From the NCBI GenBank assembly GCA_002964805.2, contig PUDQ02000004.1, positions 234,399 to 298,398 on the forward strand: 64,000 nucleotides of DNA, written 5' to 3'. A model generated the notes under the pieces. It did not search any database, was not told where the DNA came from, and saw only the letters and a list, made by a program, of their open reading frames with translations. The position numbers were made by a program, and so were the translations under genes. Position 1 is the first letter of the stretch. Each line of letters begins with the position of its first letter. Shown here piece by piece: positions 1 through 12,685 of this stretch. Source of the DNA: Trametes villosa. Taxonomy: Eukaryota > Basidiomycota > Agaricomycetes > Polyporales > Polyporaceae.

Positions 1-385
1 GATCACACCGTGGGCCACCTCAAGCTCTACGACGGCCCCAACCCCGTACCCGAGTACGAGCGACATTCGTTGCAGGCGTTTCAGGACCTGGACCGGGTAC
101 TGCGGGATAATGCCGGCAAGCGTCTCGTGGGCTGCAGGATCTGCCGCAGTTTGATCTGCGGGGATGGGCAGGATCCAGTGCGCATGGAAGTGTTCAAAAG
201 CCTGCCCTCACTGTCCGTAAGCCGCAACCCTGGGATAATCGCGCACCATTTTCGTGCAAGGTGAGCGGCCAAAAGTTCTCTACTAGCGGCGTTCCCGCGA
301 GCAGAGCGCCGACGACAAGCGTGGTTGAATTTAATGCAGACATGGGGTGACGAGTCATTACGATCTACACCTACTCTTCGAGTGA
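1..385 (+). CDS. F-box-family paralogue, C-terminal fragment (5' partial)
   Basis: The window opens inside an exon in frame 1. Its translation parallels the C-terminal region of the F-box-like gene at 24.6-27.2 kb: both have HTVGHLK, then a LVGC/LLGC-xIC motif, then SRNP and IAHHFR. The exon ends at 260 with a good donor (GTGAGC), and the paralogue is spliced at the same place. An acceptor at 338-339 gives a short last exon ending LLFE-stop at 383-385. The DNA beyond also reads in another frame as a plausible tail (IYTYSSSEPETG, LEEL), so either the C-terminus is diverged or this copy has a frameshift. The F-box itself would lie off the left edge. Function unknown; the family probably provides substrate adaptors of SCF ubiquitin ligases (inference from the paralogue). 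Confidence 0.6.
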
Positions 386-550
386 ACCGGAGACAGGACA
401 GAAGATGGCCCATATACTCGAGGAATTACGAGGAACGCATCCAGCGCGAACATAGCTGTATCGCATCAACCTGTATTGCGACCCCTAGTGGCTGGACTGG
501 GATGCTTGCGTCGGCGTATGATATCCGATACTTGTACTATATGACACCAT

Positions 551-3500
551 CTACAAGAACCCCGATTGCTTCCACGCGGCCAGCCATCCCTCCGCACGCT
601 TCGCGTCCAGAGCGGGCAGGTTCGCAAGCGCAGACGACACAAGCGTCGACTTCTCGGTCGAGAGATAGACCATGCCGAGCGGCTCACGCTCCGGCGACGA
701 CTTCAGCTCCTTGTAGAACGATAAGAGCCGGAGCGCGGGGTTAGCCTTCATCAGCTCGACCTCGCCTGCAGCGCCCTCTTCAACACTCTTCTGGAGCTTA
801 GAGAGCCATTCGGCATACGGGACTAAGGGCACATCAAGGTGCTCTGCGATCGGGGCGATGACCTTGTGCCAGGGGATAGGTCGGGGATGTACGAGGTGGC
901 AGAAAGGTTCGGGCGAGTGGCGGAGCTCGACGAGCGCCTTCGCGCCCTCGTACGCGGGAATCCAGGTGATGTTCTGACGAGCAAGCCGGTAAGGTAAGCG
1001 TGCATATCATGAGGTAGAGGCTTTAGGCTTACCCCCTCGACATCAGGCAGGCACTTCTGGAATAGCGCGGTCTTGACGAGCGCGGGGAACCACTCCTTCT
1101 CGTTCCAATACCCGACCTTGTTCCCGGAAACCTGACCGAGGCGCATGACGACCGTGTGCACGCCTCGCTGCTTGGTGGCGTTCTGCAGGACGTGCTCGGT
1201 TACCCACTTTCCTTCGCTGTAGCCGGTGCCAAACGGAGACACAGGATCGTCGAGAGGCGCCTCGGGAGCCGGCGCAGGCCCTCGATAGTCTGCGAGGAGA
1301 GACTACATTTCAGTCGCAGTCCACAGGGCAGGGTGAACGGCGTACTCATGAAGACGCCGACAGAGCTGACGAAGAGGATGGTGGGTGCGATCTTGAAGGG
1401 CGAGCTGATGGCGAGATCAACCAGGTTACGTGCGCCCTTGATATCGGGCTGGAACGAGTGTAGGGATAGATTGAAGTCGACCTTCCAGGCTGCGTGAAGT
1501 CAAGTCAGTCACCAGCCGACTCTCGTAGCAGCATACAGCTCACCATTGTGGATGATATGCGTGACAGAGCTCCGGATCTCGTTCAGTAGCGCTGACTCGA
1601 TGTCAAAGTTCGGCTCGTGCAAGGCCACCTCGACGAGCTTGAACTTGGGTGTGTCCAGCAGCTTCTCGTCAAGACCTCTGGCCTTGAACTGCGCGTACTG
1701 GCGCTCCGACGCCTTCGATCCCTTGCGGTTGAATGCGTACACACGCTCCACGCTGTCGTCGCGAAGAAGGTGCTCGAGCGCGTCGCATCCGAAGCCGCCA
1801 GTCGTGCCAGTGATGAGGACAACCTCCTTCGAAGATGCAGGTCGGTCGATGAGCGCGGCAGGTCGCTCCGGGAAGTTGGCGGAGTACTTCTCGACGAATT
1901 TCCACAGCGATTGTGGGGACAGCGAGGCGTCGTCCAGTGATTCGTCGTTGCTGATCGCTCTGTAGACTATCCTGGCAAGGCCGGAGATGGTTGGAGCTTT
2001 GAAGACGATGTTCGGCGGAAGGCGCTTGGCAGCGCTGGCGTCCGACTGGCGTACTGCTCGCGAGATGGTGTTGCGGATCCAAGTTGCCTGCAAGCTGCAC
2101 CAATTCCGTCAGCTGTCCGGTCACACTGGAGACGGCGTATCGTATCGTATCGTATCGTACCTGTCGCCGCCGCTACGGAAGATGTCGTCGTCGTCCGCGA
2201 TGGAATGACGCAGCGTGCGCTCGACCACCCCACGAATGAACGTCAGCGTGTTCTCCTCATCCCATTCCTCTGGGGGCTGCAAGTCGGCTTGCGCGCTCTC
2301 GTCGACGTCTTTGTAGAGTGCCTCGATCTCATCGTCGTACTCGCGGAGAATGATGCTCCGGCGAGGAAGCCCCTTGATGTTCAGTTGGAACGGCTTAGAC
2401 GGCGACGTAACAAGAATCATCTGAGTGCATCGTCACTGGTTAGTGAAGTACGATGGCGCTATGAGCGTAAAAAGCTCACCTCCTTGAAGATCCTGGAATG
2501 CTGAGGAGCCCACTCGTTGGCGCGCTCGACGGAGGGCCTGTAACACCGGGCGCCCTGAGTGGCGAGCAAGGCCGACTGAGAATGTGACGACGAACCATAT
2601 CTTGTTCCTGAACTCTTCGACTTGCTTCGGGTCTTTGGGGTCGATCGCGAACTCATCTTGAGGCTCGATGAGGATCCCATTCTGGAACCTTCCTCTACCG
2701 AACATGATCGAGCACTTGACATGCGGGTCTTGGTTGATGATCTTCTCGAGAGGCAGAGGATTTGTCTAAGGGACAAGTGATTAGCCGAGATTGAATACGG
2801 CCAGTCATGGCAACAGCGAGCTGACCTTCTCTCCGTTGGAGAGCATGATCTGCTCATCGGCACGCCCCAGAATGCGCCACAAACCTGGCTTGGTTGGGTG
2901 TGGCTCGAGGATGTCGTTGGTGTTATAGCCATCTTGACCGTCTATCTGTATGTTGACTACCGGGAGAGGGAGCTCGGGCCGGGACTACGATAAACGCGCT
3001 GTTAAGTGTACATGCCGTGAAACTGCAATGGAGCCTCTAGCTCACCATGACCACGAGCTCGAACTGATTGTCGCCGTGAGGGAGGAACTTGAGCGAGTAG
3101 GCTGGGATAGGGATGAAGTACGCCCAGTCCATGCCGGGGTTTGCTGGAAAATCATGATGAGCTTTCAAGACCATCGTTGAGCAAAAGCATATAACCTACG
3201 CCGCACGAAGAGGTTAACCAAGCCGACCTCCGTCCTGCCGCAATGATAAACGTCAACTCCATAGACAGGGAAAATAAACTTACAGCCCGTATACCGTGAA
3301 TAGGTTCACGCCCTGAGAAGCGAGTGCGTCGCCGACTTCCTGGTTGAGCGGGGCGCCTCCGAAGAGCTGCGGGAGGATACTCAGTCACCGTTGAGTTAGC
3401 TTGGGGTTGCGCATAACTGACCACTCCGCGCATCCGCTTCATGACCTCGACCTTCTCGGGATCGCGACCCCATTCCTATAGTACGACGACGCGTCAGTAC

Positions 3501-4731
3501 TCCATCGGTTTCACTGACGCTTGAGCGATACTGGCCTCGATGAACGAAGGGACCGTCCAAGTATAGTCCGCGTTGGTGGCGGTAATGCCCTGCCACACTG
3601 CGTCGGGCGTCGGGAACGTAGGAGGGCTCGCCGGTTTGAACGCTGCGACGACGAACCCGTTCACGGCCTGAGTCGGGAAGCATTTGTGACCGTCAATGAG
3701 ACAGAAACTGAGTTGAGGTACATCACACGCACCGCGGTCGCGTACATGAACGCGCCTAGTCCATGGAACATGGGCGTTCCATGGCAACCCATGATTGACC
3801 GTGAAGTATCTACCTCGCTGAAGACTGTGAACACACGCGTCAGTGCTAGTTAACCAGTACTGAATACATTTGAAACGCACGGGGTCCCCGCCCGAAGAGT
3901 GCCAACCGCTTGTGCGTCCATGGAATCGGTTTCGGGTGACCGGTGGAACCTGGTTAGACGCGACGCTTCTCAGCTCACCATCCCAAGGACGCATGGCCAA
4001 TGGGGAACATACCCGAGGAATGGAGTATGATCGCCAGCGCATCCGCGTTGTAGGCCTTCGGAAGCGCTACGTCTGCGTCAAAGGCATTGTTTCGCGCTTC
4101 ATCCCCGAACAGATCCTCGAACACGGGCATCTCGCGCACGGTCACCTGGTCACCGGGGAGCTGGCCGAGCGCCTCGTCCGTAAGGCCGCGGATCGTCGCA
4201 TCCTGAGAGATGAGAATTTGGGTCGTGTTCGTGCGCTTCAGGAGATCCGCGACGCCAGCCGCGGCGTTGCGCGTGGAAACGAGGAACAAGGTGCACCCCG
4301 ATCGCAGCACGCCCACAGCCGTGCAGAAGTATGTGATCGTGTCTAAACGCGATAAGCAGACGTTAGCAAGCCACTTAGAGAGACGGGGATACGTTTGAGG
4401 GCAAGAAAGTCAGGGATGGGAACGCATTCTCACCAGCATTGGCAAAGATTGCGACGGTGGGTGGATTGGCGCCAGCCTTAGCAGACGCTTCCCTCGAATC
4501 GAGGCCTGACAGAACGTAGCGCGCAGCACGATCCATTGCGCGGTTCGCGGCGGCGTATGTAAGAAACTCGACTTTGTCGCCATCGTGATAGGTGAAGAGC
4601 GGGTAGTTGGGGTTCTCCTGCGCGTTCCAGGCGTAAAGCTCAGGGAGGACGGCGCCTCTGTCCACCAGATGGAGCGGAGAACGGAACTCCGTCGAGATGT
4701 GGGAGGGCACGTCCGCTGGGCTGAGGGGCAT
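551..4731 (-). CDS. NRPS-like adenylating reductase (A-T-R)
   Basis: This is a fungal adenylate-forming reductase, which activates a carboxylic acid as AMP ester, loads it on a phosphopantetheine carrier and releases it reductively as an aldehyde. The start is MPLSPADVP at 4731. The adenylation core SSGSTGHPKPIPW is restored by a phase-1 splice near 3955. GCHGTPMFHG and GLPRRSI (end of the A domain) follow. The carrier motif GGDSLQATW is made by splicing out an intron at about 2098-2160. The reductase domain begins VVLITGTTGGFG (NADPH-binding Rossmann) and continues with GTGYSEGKW (Tyr-Lys catalytic pair) and HLVHPRPIPW. Every frame change I checked has a phase-correct GT-AG intron, so the gene appears intact at roughly 1,080 residues, usual for the family. 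The substrate cannot be told: aryl acids and alpha-aminoadipate-like acids are both used by relatives. No other biosynthetic gene is adjacent. Confidence 0.93.
2136..2160. repeat. CGTAT pentanucleotide microsatellite at a splice donor
   Basis: Four CGTAT units plus a CGTAC variant form the first 25 nt of an intron of the adenylating reductase. On the coding strand the repeat starts with the donor GTACG, so the splice site is embedded in the array. The intron interrupts the carrier-domain motif GGD|SLQ. Confidence 0.9.
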
Positions 4732-6367
4732 GTTTGGTGTCTATGGGAGAACTGCGAGGAAATGGCCTGCGAGTATTAGAGAAGAAGTAGAGCGCTGGGG
4801 ACCGTGTGGACGCAAGTGCCTGTGAGCGATAAGATGCGGGTATGTGAGCTGTGTGGCCCGGCGTTTTTAAGAGAGACATACTAGACAGAAGCGCGCACGA
4901 ACACGCACGATGTTCCCATCGGATCACCTGTGACTCCTGGGTAAGGTAGAGGTGAGAACCGACCCGAGCCGCGGGGACCCGACATCGTATCGAAACATCA
5001 GGTAGCATCGCAGCGGCGTATGGGACGAAGGGGACCACGGACGGGCGTTGGGGCACATTGCTGAGGCAAGTGTCACGAAACGCGCTCCCAAATCCGAGGG
5101 CGTATTCTCCCGCTCCCACTTGCACGTTCAAGCGGTGTGGGACAGAAGCCTGGAAAAGCACGCCAGTGAACAACCCGCGCGGCCCGGGACGGTTGGTACA
5201 GTGGATTCCACGGCCGAGCCTTCTTCCTGGGAAAGATGCGAGTGCTACACTAAGCTGTATGACCTCGTTGTGCGATGCCGTCCGGTGATCCCAGTGTAGT
5301 GCACAGGAAACGCCGATACCACCTTCTGAAATCCACATTAGCCGATGTAGTGATGCAAGCTGGGCGAGCGAAAGTGACGTACGTTCACCAGAAGCACAAA
5401 TCGGACGGGGTATTGCTGGAGGAGTGAAGCCATCTCGACGTAACCAGACAGGTGCTGGTTGAAGCGCTGCGGCACCTAATCATGATGGCCGACATCTGCT
5501 AACTCCATGTACCACTGAACGAAGCGGGGTCATAGACCGACCCTTGCTAGCAGAACACCTCAAGGCGTCAGTCAGATCGTCCGAAGCCGTCCATCACCAG
5601 GACTTAGAACATGGGCACGGCCCGCAGCGGGTTCCAGGGCCGCTTCGATCGAAACCGGCTCAAGGAGGCACTACGGGCACCACTGCGCAGGAAGGGCACC
5701 AGAATCAACCGTCCACGAAAAACGTTAACACAATGCTTATTGCATCCGTCCAAGGGTGCCGACGCACCGAGTTTGCTGTTACGCCAGTATCACGATGGTC
5801 TATCCTTTGTTAGAGGCTCTGCTAGTATTGGTAGCCTGTGGTGTGCAAGTCGGTAGCCAGCGGCTTCGTTGACTGGACGCAGTTCAACGCAACCTCGCTC
5901 TGAGAAAGCCGCAACAGACAGGATGCGGCAAAACTCAGGTTGACAATATGCCAAATCTGAAGGGATACATACCTGGAATTCCCTCTCATCGGGATCGTCC
6001 AAGGATGGTCCAGTTCGCGTTTACAGTTGTTCGAACGGGATCTGGAGGAAACAGCGCTGATGAGATGTCTCCTGCGACACGAACGTCGACTCTGACATAC
6101 CTTTTTGAAACCACGATAACCGGATCCTCGCCGTAGCCGCGATTAGCTGCTGAGCAGCCGAGGGTACACCGTGACATGTGCACACCCCTCGGCAGTACGA
6201 TCAGTCCATAGGGTTGTCCAAGTCGAAGCAGGCACGCGCGACCGGAATACGCAGCAGGTCAATCAGGTGCCCATATATTACAACAGCTACCTTGCGTAAA
6301 AAGTCGTGACGCCCAGAACCCAGGTCCGCACCCCGCAGGGCTATGCGCCCCGCACACCGACGCGCGA
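4732..6367. other. Intergenic, no supported gene
   Basis: This holds the promoter of the reductase gene and about 1 kb with only short frames. Frames on the minus strand between 5.3 and 6.0 kb have no recognisable motif or consistent splice pattern. I see nothing that can be annotated. Confidence 0.6.
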
Positions 6368-7989
6368 CTATGGCGCGCTGGTCGCGGCCACGCTAGCCCC
6401 CGCCCCCGTCCCCGCCATCTCCGGCGGCTCTGCGGGGGTATCGAAGGGGCGCTCGAGCGGAACGACGCACACGCCGAACTCCATGTACGGCAGCTCGGGC
6501 GCGGTGCCGTACTCGCTCGCCTTCTTCGTCGCCATCGCCATCGCGAACGGCATGCTGATCAACACCGCGACGCGCACGTGGTCGTCTGCGGGCCCTGGCG
6601 CGGGCGTGGCTGTCGGTGTGGGGGTGCGAGGGACCTTCTCCGTGAGGTCGGGGCTGAGCACGCGCATCGTGACGGAGGATGGTCGCGGGTCGGCGGATCG
6701 CCGCGAAGGCTCGGGATATGATGTGGGAGAGGGTGAGGGGGCGGGGGAGGGAGAAGGGGTTTGTCGGTGTCCTCTGCTAGGCCATCGCCATCGCCAGAAA
6801 CGAGAGGTAGGTGGGGGTACGGGTGAAGGGGATGCGGAAACAGTGCTGTCCGGTGGTGGCCGTGGGGGCCTTAATAGCCTACAAGACACCGGCTAGATGC
6901 CCATGAGCAGGGTAAGCTCCTGCAAGAGCCTGGAATGGGGGATGGATACGCACCAGCATCTTATTCCACTCTACCACAAGCCCATCCCACACGGTGGCCC
7001 TCCGCTTCTCCTTCTCGATCAGGGAGGGCCTGCCCGCCCCTTCCTCCCCCGCCGGCACATCCTCCCCAACGACCTCCCTGACCAAGGATACTTGATACAT
7101 CTTCGGTTTCCTTCCGACACGGACGCGCACGGGCGGGACATACGTCCCGTTCGCGATCGCCTCCGCGATCATGGCGCGGTGCCGCCGCCGGATAACATAG
7201 GAGCGCGCGATGATGGTTGCGGAGACGACAAGGAGGAGGACGAGTGTGGCTGCGATGAGTATGGATTCAGTGACGGTCGATATAGTGTTCATGACGTGAG
7301 ACGAGAGCGAGGGCCTCAGCGTGGGCGTGAGAGCAGGCGTGGGCGCATTCGTGGGCGTAGGCGTAGAGAAAGACGTTGCAGCGGCCGTGAGGGGGTTCGT
7401 GAACGCGGACGCGGGTAGAGACGACGAAGGCGTATACGTGCGTGCGGGGTCATCGAGAACGGAAGAGGGCGGGGCGACCGCCCGTTGCCAGAGTATGTAT
7501 AGGCCCTTTCCGGTCTCGGAGACGACTTACGGCGCCGTCGAGATGCTCGAGCCCCGCACGCAGTCGCGCAATCGAGCCTCGTCCAGCGCGCACAGCCGTC
7601 CCGACCACTCTGAATCGTAGGAATGCGTACCGGGAGTGCCCGATTCGCCCGGACAGGCCCAGCCCCGGCCTGCGCCCCAAGCTTTACTTGCAAATCCAGA
7701 GCACCAGCGCCCACCCGTCCAACCTCACGACATCCTGACTGCGAGCGGTCGTAAAAGCTCACCTAGGAAGGTATATACTGCGAACAAGAAGTGTTTGCGC
7801 TCAGCAACGAGGCAACAAGATCATGCGACGGAGGACAGACTTACAATACAGCGATGCGGATGACGTCAGTGCAGGCCCTGCCGCGGCTTGCTGGCCGTTC
7901 TGGCCCCCAGCGGACTGAGACGCCCCCGGGAGCCCCGAGCTCGAGCTCGGCGCGAGGGACGACGACGGAGAGGGCGACGTCGACGACAT
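6368..7989 (-). CDS. Single-pass membrane protein, basidiomycete family of unknown function
   Basis: The model starts at MSSTSPSPSSS (7989), a Ser-rich N-terminus ending ASLY. A 15-nt mini-exon near 7764-7778 supplies YTFL, and the next exon supplies the rest of a transmembrane helix (TLVLLLVVSATII) followed by a basic stop-transfer RSYVIRRRHR. The cytosolic part contains NGTYVPP and GRKPKMYQV, and the last exon contains VRVAVLISMP and PYMEFGV before the stop at 6368. I recognise this as a common Agaricomycete family with no assigned function. The intron before the helix is unusually long (about 480 nt), and the exact junction near 6.8-6.95 kb is unresolved because the obvious splice leads to a stop. 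The frame is also open from 7499 into the helix exon, giving a Ser/Thr/Pro-rich alternative N-terminus. Confidence 0.5.
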
Positions 7990-8615
7990 AGAGACAGGGA
8001 GGCAAGAAGGAGACCAGCTGCAGAACCAGACAGAACGGAAAGAGGAGATCAGGCGCAGCCCCCGCGGAGGGAATATGCACACGCCCGAGGCGCCGGGCAA
8101 CGGCTATGCGAAATGCGTCCGTTGCGACTTGCTCGCGTGGGTGTGCCGGACCCGCGCTCGATGGCGAAACTGTATGCGCTCGCCGGCGGAGGAGCGATGC
8201 CGCGCTGCGATGGGCTCGCACGCCCTTTCTCGTCGTGACGGGGGAAAGTCGCTCGCGTGCAAGGCGGTGCGCACGCTGATGGGTCCGCGGGACGGATTTA
8301 GAGCCGCAGCAGCGGAGCGAGGAGAGACTGCGAATGGCGGCGTGTGACGAGAGGGGTTGACAGGCGTAGTGCGAGCGTGTCTGGAAGAGGGTGGGAAGAT
8401 GCAACCGCAGACGGACTGGAAGCGACAGCGAATCACGGTTGAGGGTTGAGCCCAGAGAGCCCGGGGGAGGATGAGGAGGAAAGGACACACGCCTCGCTGC
8501 GCGTTGGCAAACGGTGGGACAGCGGTCGCGCAGAGAAGGCCGACATGCGGAGTTTATCTGGCAGTCACCAGGCCACCTTCTGTCGTCGTTTGTCAGCCCC
8601 AGTGAAGCGCTATAG
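7990..8615. other. 5' region of the membrane-protein gene
   Basis: A GC-rich stretch of 626 bp lies upstream of the membrane protein and downstream of the next minus-strand gene. A 272-codon minus-strand frame crosses it (7841-8659), but its composition is that of a chance open frame and it overlaps the better-supported first exon. No promoter motif stands out. Confidence 0.5.
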
Positions 8616-8973
8616 TCATATCTTGTGATCCAGCAGGAGGATCCACGCGCATGAGGCAAGCGGGTGGGAGTAGATCATTGCAGTCATAGCCTCCCAGGTA
8701 GGCTTCAACGTTCGTAACATTGCATGAAGGGCGTTCTTCGCGGCGATCGTGTCCTTCAGACCGAGAGGGCCAGAGTAGTATGTCGGCCAATGGCGTGGTT
8801 GTGGGAATCATGAGAACGATGGATGCATACCACGCGGCAGATGTCGCCAACGCACCATGTCGACGGGGAACGCTGCCCAAATGCACGGTTACGGGGTGAC
8901 AGAACGGAAACAAAAACTCACCATCACGATCCATTCCATCTGCTGGGCTTCGTAGAAGAGCGTGTCCTCGGAC
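8616..8973 (-). CDS. Unidentified gene, last two exons only
   Basis: Two exons read as protein with in-phase splice sites. The first (8973-8922) encodes EDTLFYEAQQMEWIVM and begins after a TTCAG acceptor. The second (8753-8616) encodes DTIAAKNALHAML, TLKPTWEAM and ends DHKI-stop. The intron between them (GTGAGT to GAAG, 168 nt) is phase 0. The second frame is also open upstream as WPTYYSGPLGLK, for which no acceptor exists, so the copy may be mildly damaged or use a site I do not see. Upstream exons toward 9.4 kb could not be fixed; a frame at 8982-9221 may belong to it. I do not recognise the family. Confidence 0.35.
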
Positions 8974-9518
8974 CTGAATTCTCATCGGCATCGGCGGATG
9001 GGAACTAGCCGTGCGTAGGTGGCAGGAAGGTCTGCTCCGAGTCGCTGGACTGGGCTGCGCAAGGCTAATAAAGTTTCTGAGCAGGAGCTCGCTATACGGA
9101 CGTCCAGAGTTTGATTTGCATCGACCAAACGAGTGTCAGCGGCATGAACACGCATACAAGCCTCGAGTCGGTGGTGGTGGTCGAGAAGAGAAGCATCGAG
9201 CAGCCTTGGGCGCCTACACACACGATTTCGGTGCGTTCAGGCTTTGGTCTCAAATTACTGAGCACGAACTTGCTCAGTTCCAGTTGACATTACTTAGGGC
9301 GCGGTGCAGGATTATTCCAGAGGTAAGGCGAGGGATACAAAGAAGGCTCAGGGTGAGCGAGAGTGATAATACAACGGTCACAGCGATCTATTGACAGCGA
9401 ACGGAACCAGGCAGAGGACAAGAATGCAGGACAGACGACGACCAATTACGCGCGGGACGGAAGATGCAAGAGCCGAGGGCGGCAGCGGGAGCGGAAGGTA
9501 CTTTTGCTCCTCGACGCT

Positions 9519-10574
<1,056 letters not shown>

Positions 10575-11067
10575 CGTTGCCTACGACAGAAGAGTAAAGA
10601 GAGGACGTCGTCGGAGACGCAGAGCACGCAGAGCGCGCCTCCGAACGCGTCGGGTTCGAGCGCGTGACAGTTAAGTCACACGTTGGTGACTGTTACCTGT
10701 CACATACCGCTAGCGCCTTTTAGCGCTTGTGCTCATCAGCGCCTATCTGCCAACCTCCAGGAGCTGACCATCACCTCCTCCTTGGCCGTGTCTTCTTGTA
10801 TGAATCCTGACTCATTTTCAGCCACCACCACGATATTCATCAGGACGCGTCGGGACGGCAGGAGGAGAGTGGTGATCGCGGCTTGTGGGCAGACCTGACC
10901 GGTGGGAACGGCTGACCCATGTGCGCATGACCGGTGACCTCTCCCGATGCTCCAAGATGCTATCGAGCTGAGTATTTAATGAGAGAATGATCTGGGAATG
11001 CTCGATATTCCTACCTGCAGATCGCCTTCTCTGCCCTCTACTTCTATCTTGAGTCCCATCACAAAAT
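10575..11067. promoter_or_regulatory. Bidirectional promoter, CFIm25 / hydrolase
   Basis: This 493 bp spacer separates two divergent start codons. A TATTTAA element at 10973-10979 lies 89 bp before the hydrolase ATG and is a candidate TATA box for that gene. Pyrimidine-rich sequence follows before the ATG. No TATA-like element is evident on the CFIm25 side. Confidence 0.45.
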
Positions 11068-12685
11068 ATGGACGTTGTAGCCTCTATCGAAGAGACCGAG
11101 ATCCCGGTCGTGCTCCAGCCCAGTAAGTTTCACGGATTACGAGGATCGCTCATCGACTAACCCCGTTCATAGCCGTCATCGCGTTTGCTAAGGCCCTGGA
11201 GCCTCACCGAGCCGAAATTGAAGCTATTACTCGCAAGACATTCCGTTATGGCGAGACGGAGAGGCACAACGTGAGTTGCGGTTGCAGCGGAACCCATATC
11301 GATAGACCGTTACGATTCTACGCTGCTCAGTGATCCTTGGAGAGACTCGCCCCCATTGGCCGGTCGAGCCCCCTCGCACCTCAGCGCACGGGGCTCGCCA
11401 AAATGGTGGAAGTGGAACTACGCCCCGGCGGGTCGGAGTTCCACTCCTACTAGCCATTACACTCTGACTTCCACTCCGAGGGTGCCCAGAACGCGTTGCC
11501 AATACTTGCGGGGAGCGTGTGTGTGAAGGCGATAACGATGCACACGTGAATGAGGCAGAGGATGCATGCGTGAAGATAGCGCAGATGTGAACGACCTGGG
11601 CGTCACTGAGCGAGGTGTAGGCGCCATCCCGGGCACGAGTGTGGACGAAGTGGACGCCTCCGGCCAGCACAGCGAAGGCGAAGCCAAGGACAGCCGTGTG
11701 CACGGGGTGGTCAGCGAGCGCGTTGATGAACGTGCTATGCCCACCAGGCTACTAAAGAGCAGCGCAGAATTCGAACGGTCTATCGATATGGAACTCCGCT
11801 GTCATTCAAGCATCACTGTTCGCCGCTAACACCTGTTTCAGCTGGACGTGTACTACCCCCCTGCTGAGGCTCTATCTGGCGGCTCAGTTCCCGTCCTCTT
11901 TTTCGTCTACGGCGGAGGTTTTGACTCGGGCACCCGCAAGTTCGACGCGCCCGTCGACCTTGTCTACTCTAACGTCGGCGCGTTCTATGCCAAACGCGGG
12001 TAAGTTCCCCGTTCGCCCTTGCATGCCTACGCACACCCTGATATCCCTCCCCAGCATCCTCACCGTGATCGCAGACTACCGTCTCGCCACGCACGCCCAG
12101 TTCCCCGCGCAAGCCGAGGACGTGCGCGATGCGCTCACCTGGTTCCTCGACAACACCTCCACTGTTGCCGCCGGCGCACCCTCGGCCCCCTCCCTCTCCG
12201 ACCCTCGCGTCTTCGTCATGGGCCACTCCGCGGGCGCGCACATCATCACCTCGCTCTTCCTCCTCCCGTCTGTGCTCCCGCTCGCCTCGCCCGTGCGCGC
12301 GGCGGTGCGCGGGCTCGTGCCTCAGGGGGGCGTGTACCGCTTCGACTGGGAGAAGCCAATCCTGCGCCCGGGTGTGCTGGAGAGCCTGTACGGCTCGTCG
12401 GAGCGCGCGCGCGAGCTCATGCCGATCGTGCTGCTGGAGAACGCGGACGAAGCGCTCCTGAAGTCGCTCCCGGACGTGTACGTGCTCGTGAGCGAGCGCG
12501 ACCCGCAGCGGCTGAAGGAGATGAGCGACGAGTTCGTGAAGACGCTGGAGGGCAAGCTCGGGAAGAGCGTCAAGTTTGAGGAGATGAAGGGCCATAACCA
12601 CATCAGCCCCCATCTCGCGCTGTCCAGCGGCCAGGGCGAGGAGTGGGCCGTGAAAGCCGTGGAGTGGATCAAGTCTAAGGTGTAG
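11068..12685 (+). CDS. Alpha/beta-hydrolase (esterase/formamidase-like)
   Basis: This is a serine hydrolase of the BD-FAE/kynurenine-formamidase-like branch, probably cytosolic since no signal peptide is seen. Exons join as MDVVASIEETE...LQP|TVIAFAKAL, then RHN|LDVYYPP, then KRG|ILTVIADYRLA, all in phase. VYGGGFDSG supplies the oxyanion hole, GHSAGAH the nucleophile elbow, SERDPQ the likely acid region and MKGHNHISPH the catalytic His. The C-terminus is WIKSKV. Length is about 330 residues. The substrate is unknown; carboxylic esters or N-formyl compounds are typical. The second intron is about 570 nt instead of the usual 55 because it holds an inverted-repeat element (11281-11813). The gene converges with the RhoGEF: the stop codons are 151 bp apart. 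Confidence 0.9.
11281..11813. mobile_element. Non-autonomous inverted-repeat DNA element (MITE-like), copy 1
   Basis: The ends are inverted copies of about 45 bp: the left runs CAGCGGA, CATATCGATAGACCGTT and CGCTGCTC (11285-11330), and the right carries the complement ending at about 11813. The same termini bound a second copy at 27461-27891, and the next 40 bp inward (GATCCTTGGAG, then CCATTGG and CCTCGCACC) are also shared. The element lies wholly in an intron of the hydrolase gene. No transposase frame is present. A 60-codon minus-strand stretch inside looks protein-like and might be a captured gene piece. A target-site duplication could not be defined. Confidence 0.75.

Noticed and set aside
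7841..8659. 272-codon minus-strand open frame
   Set aside because: It overlaps the better-supported first exon of the membrane-protein gene in another frame and has low-information composition.
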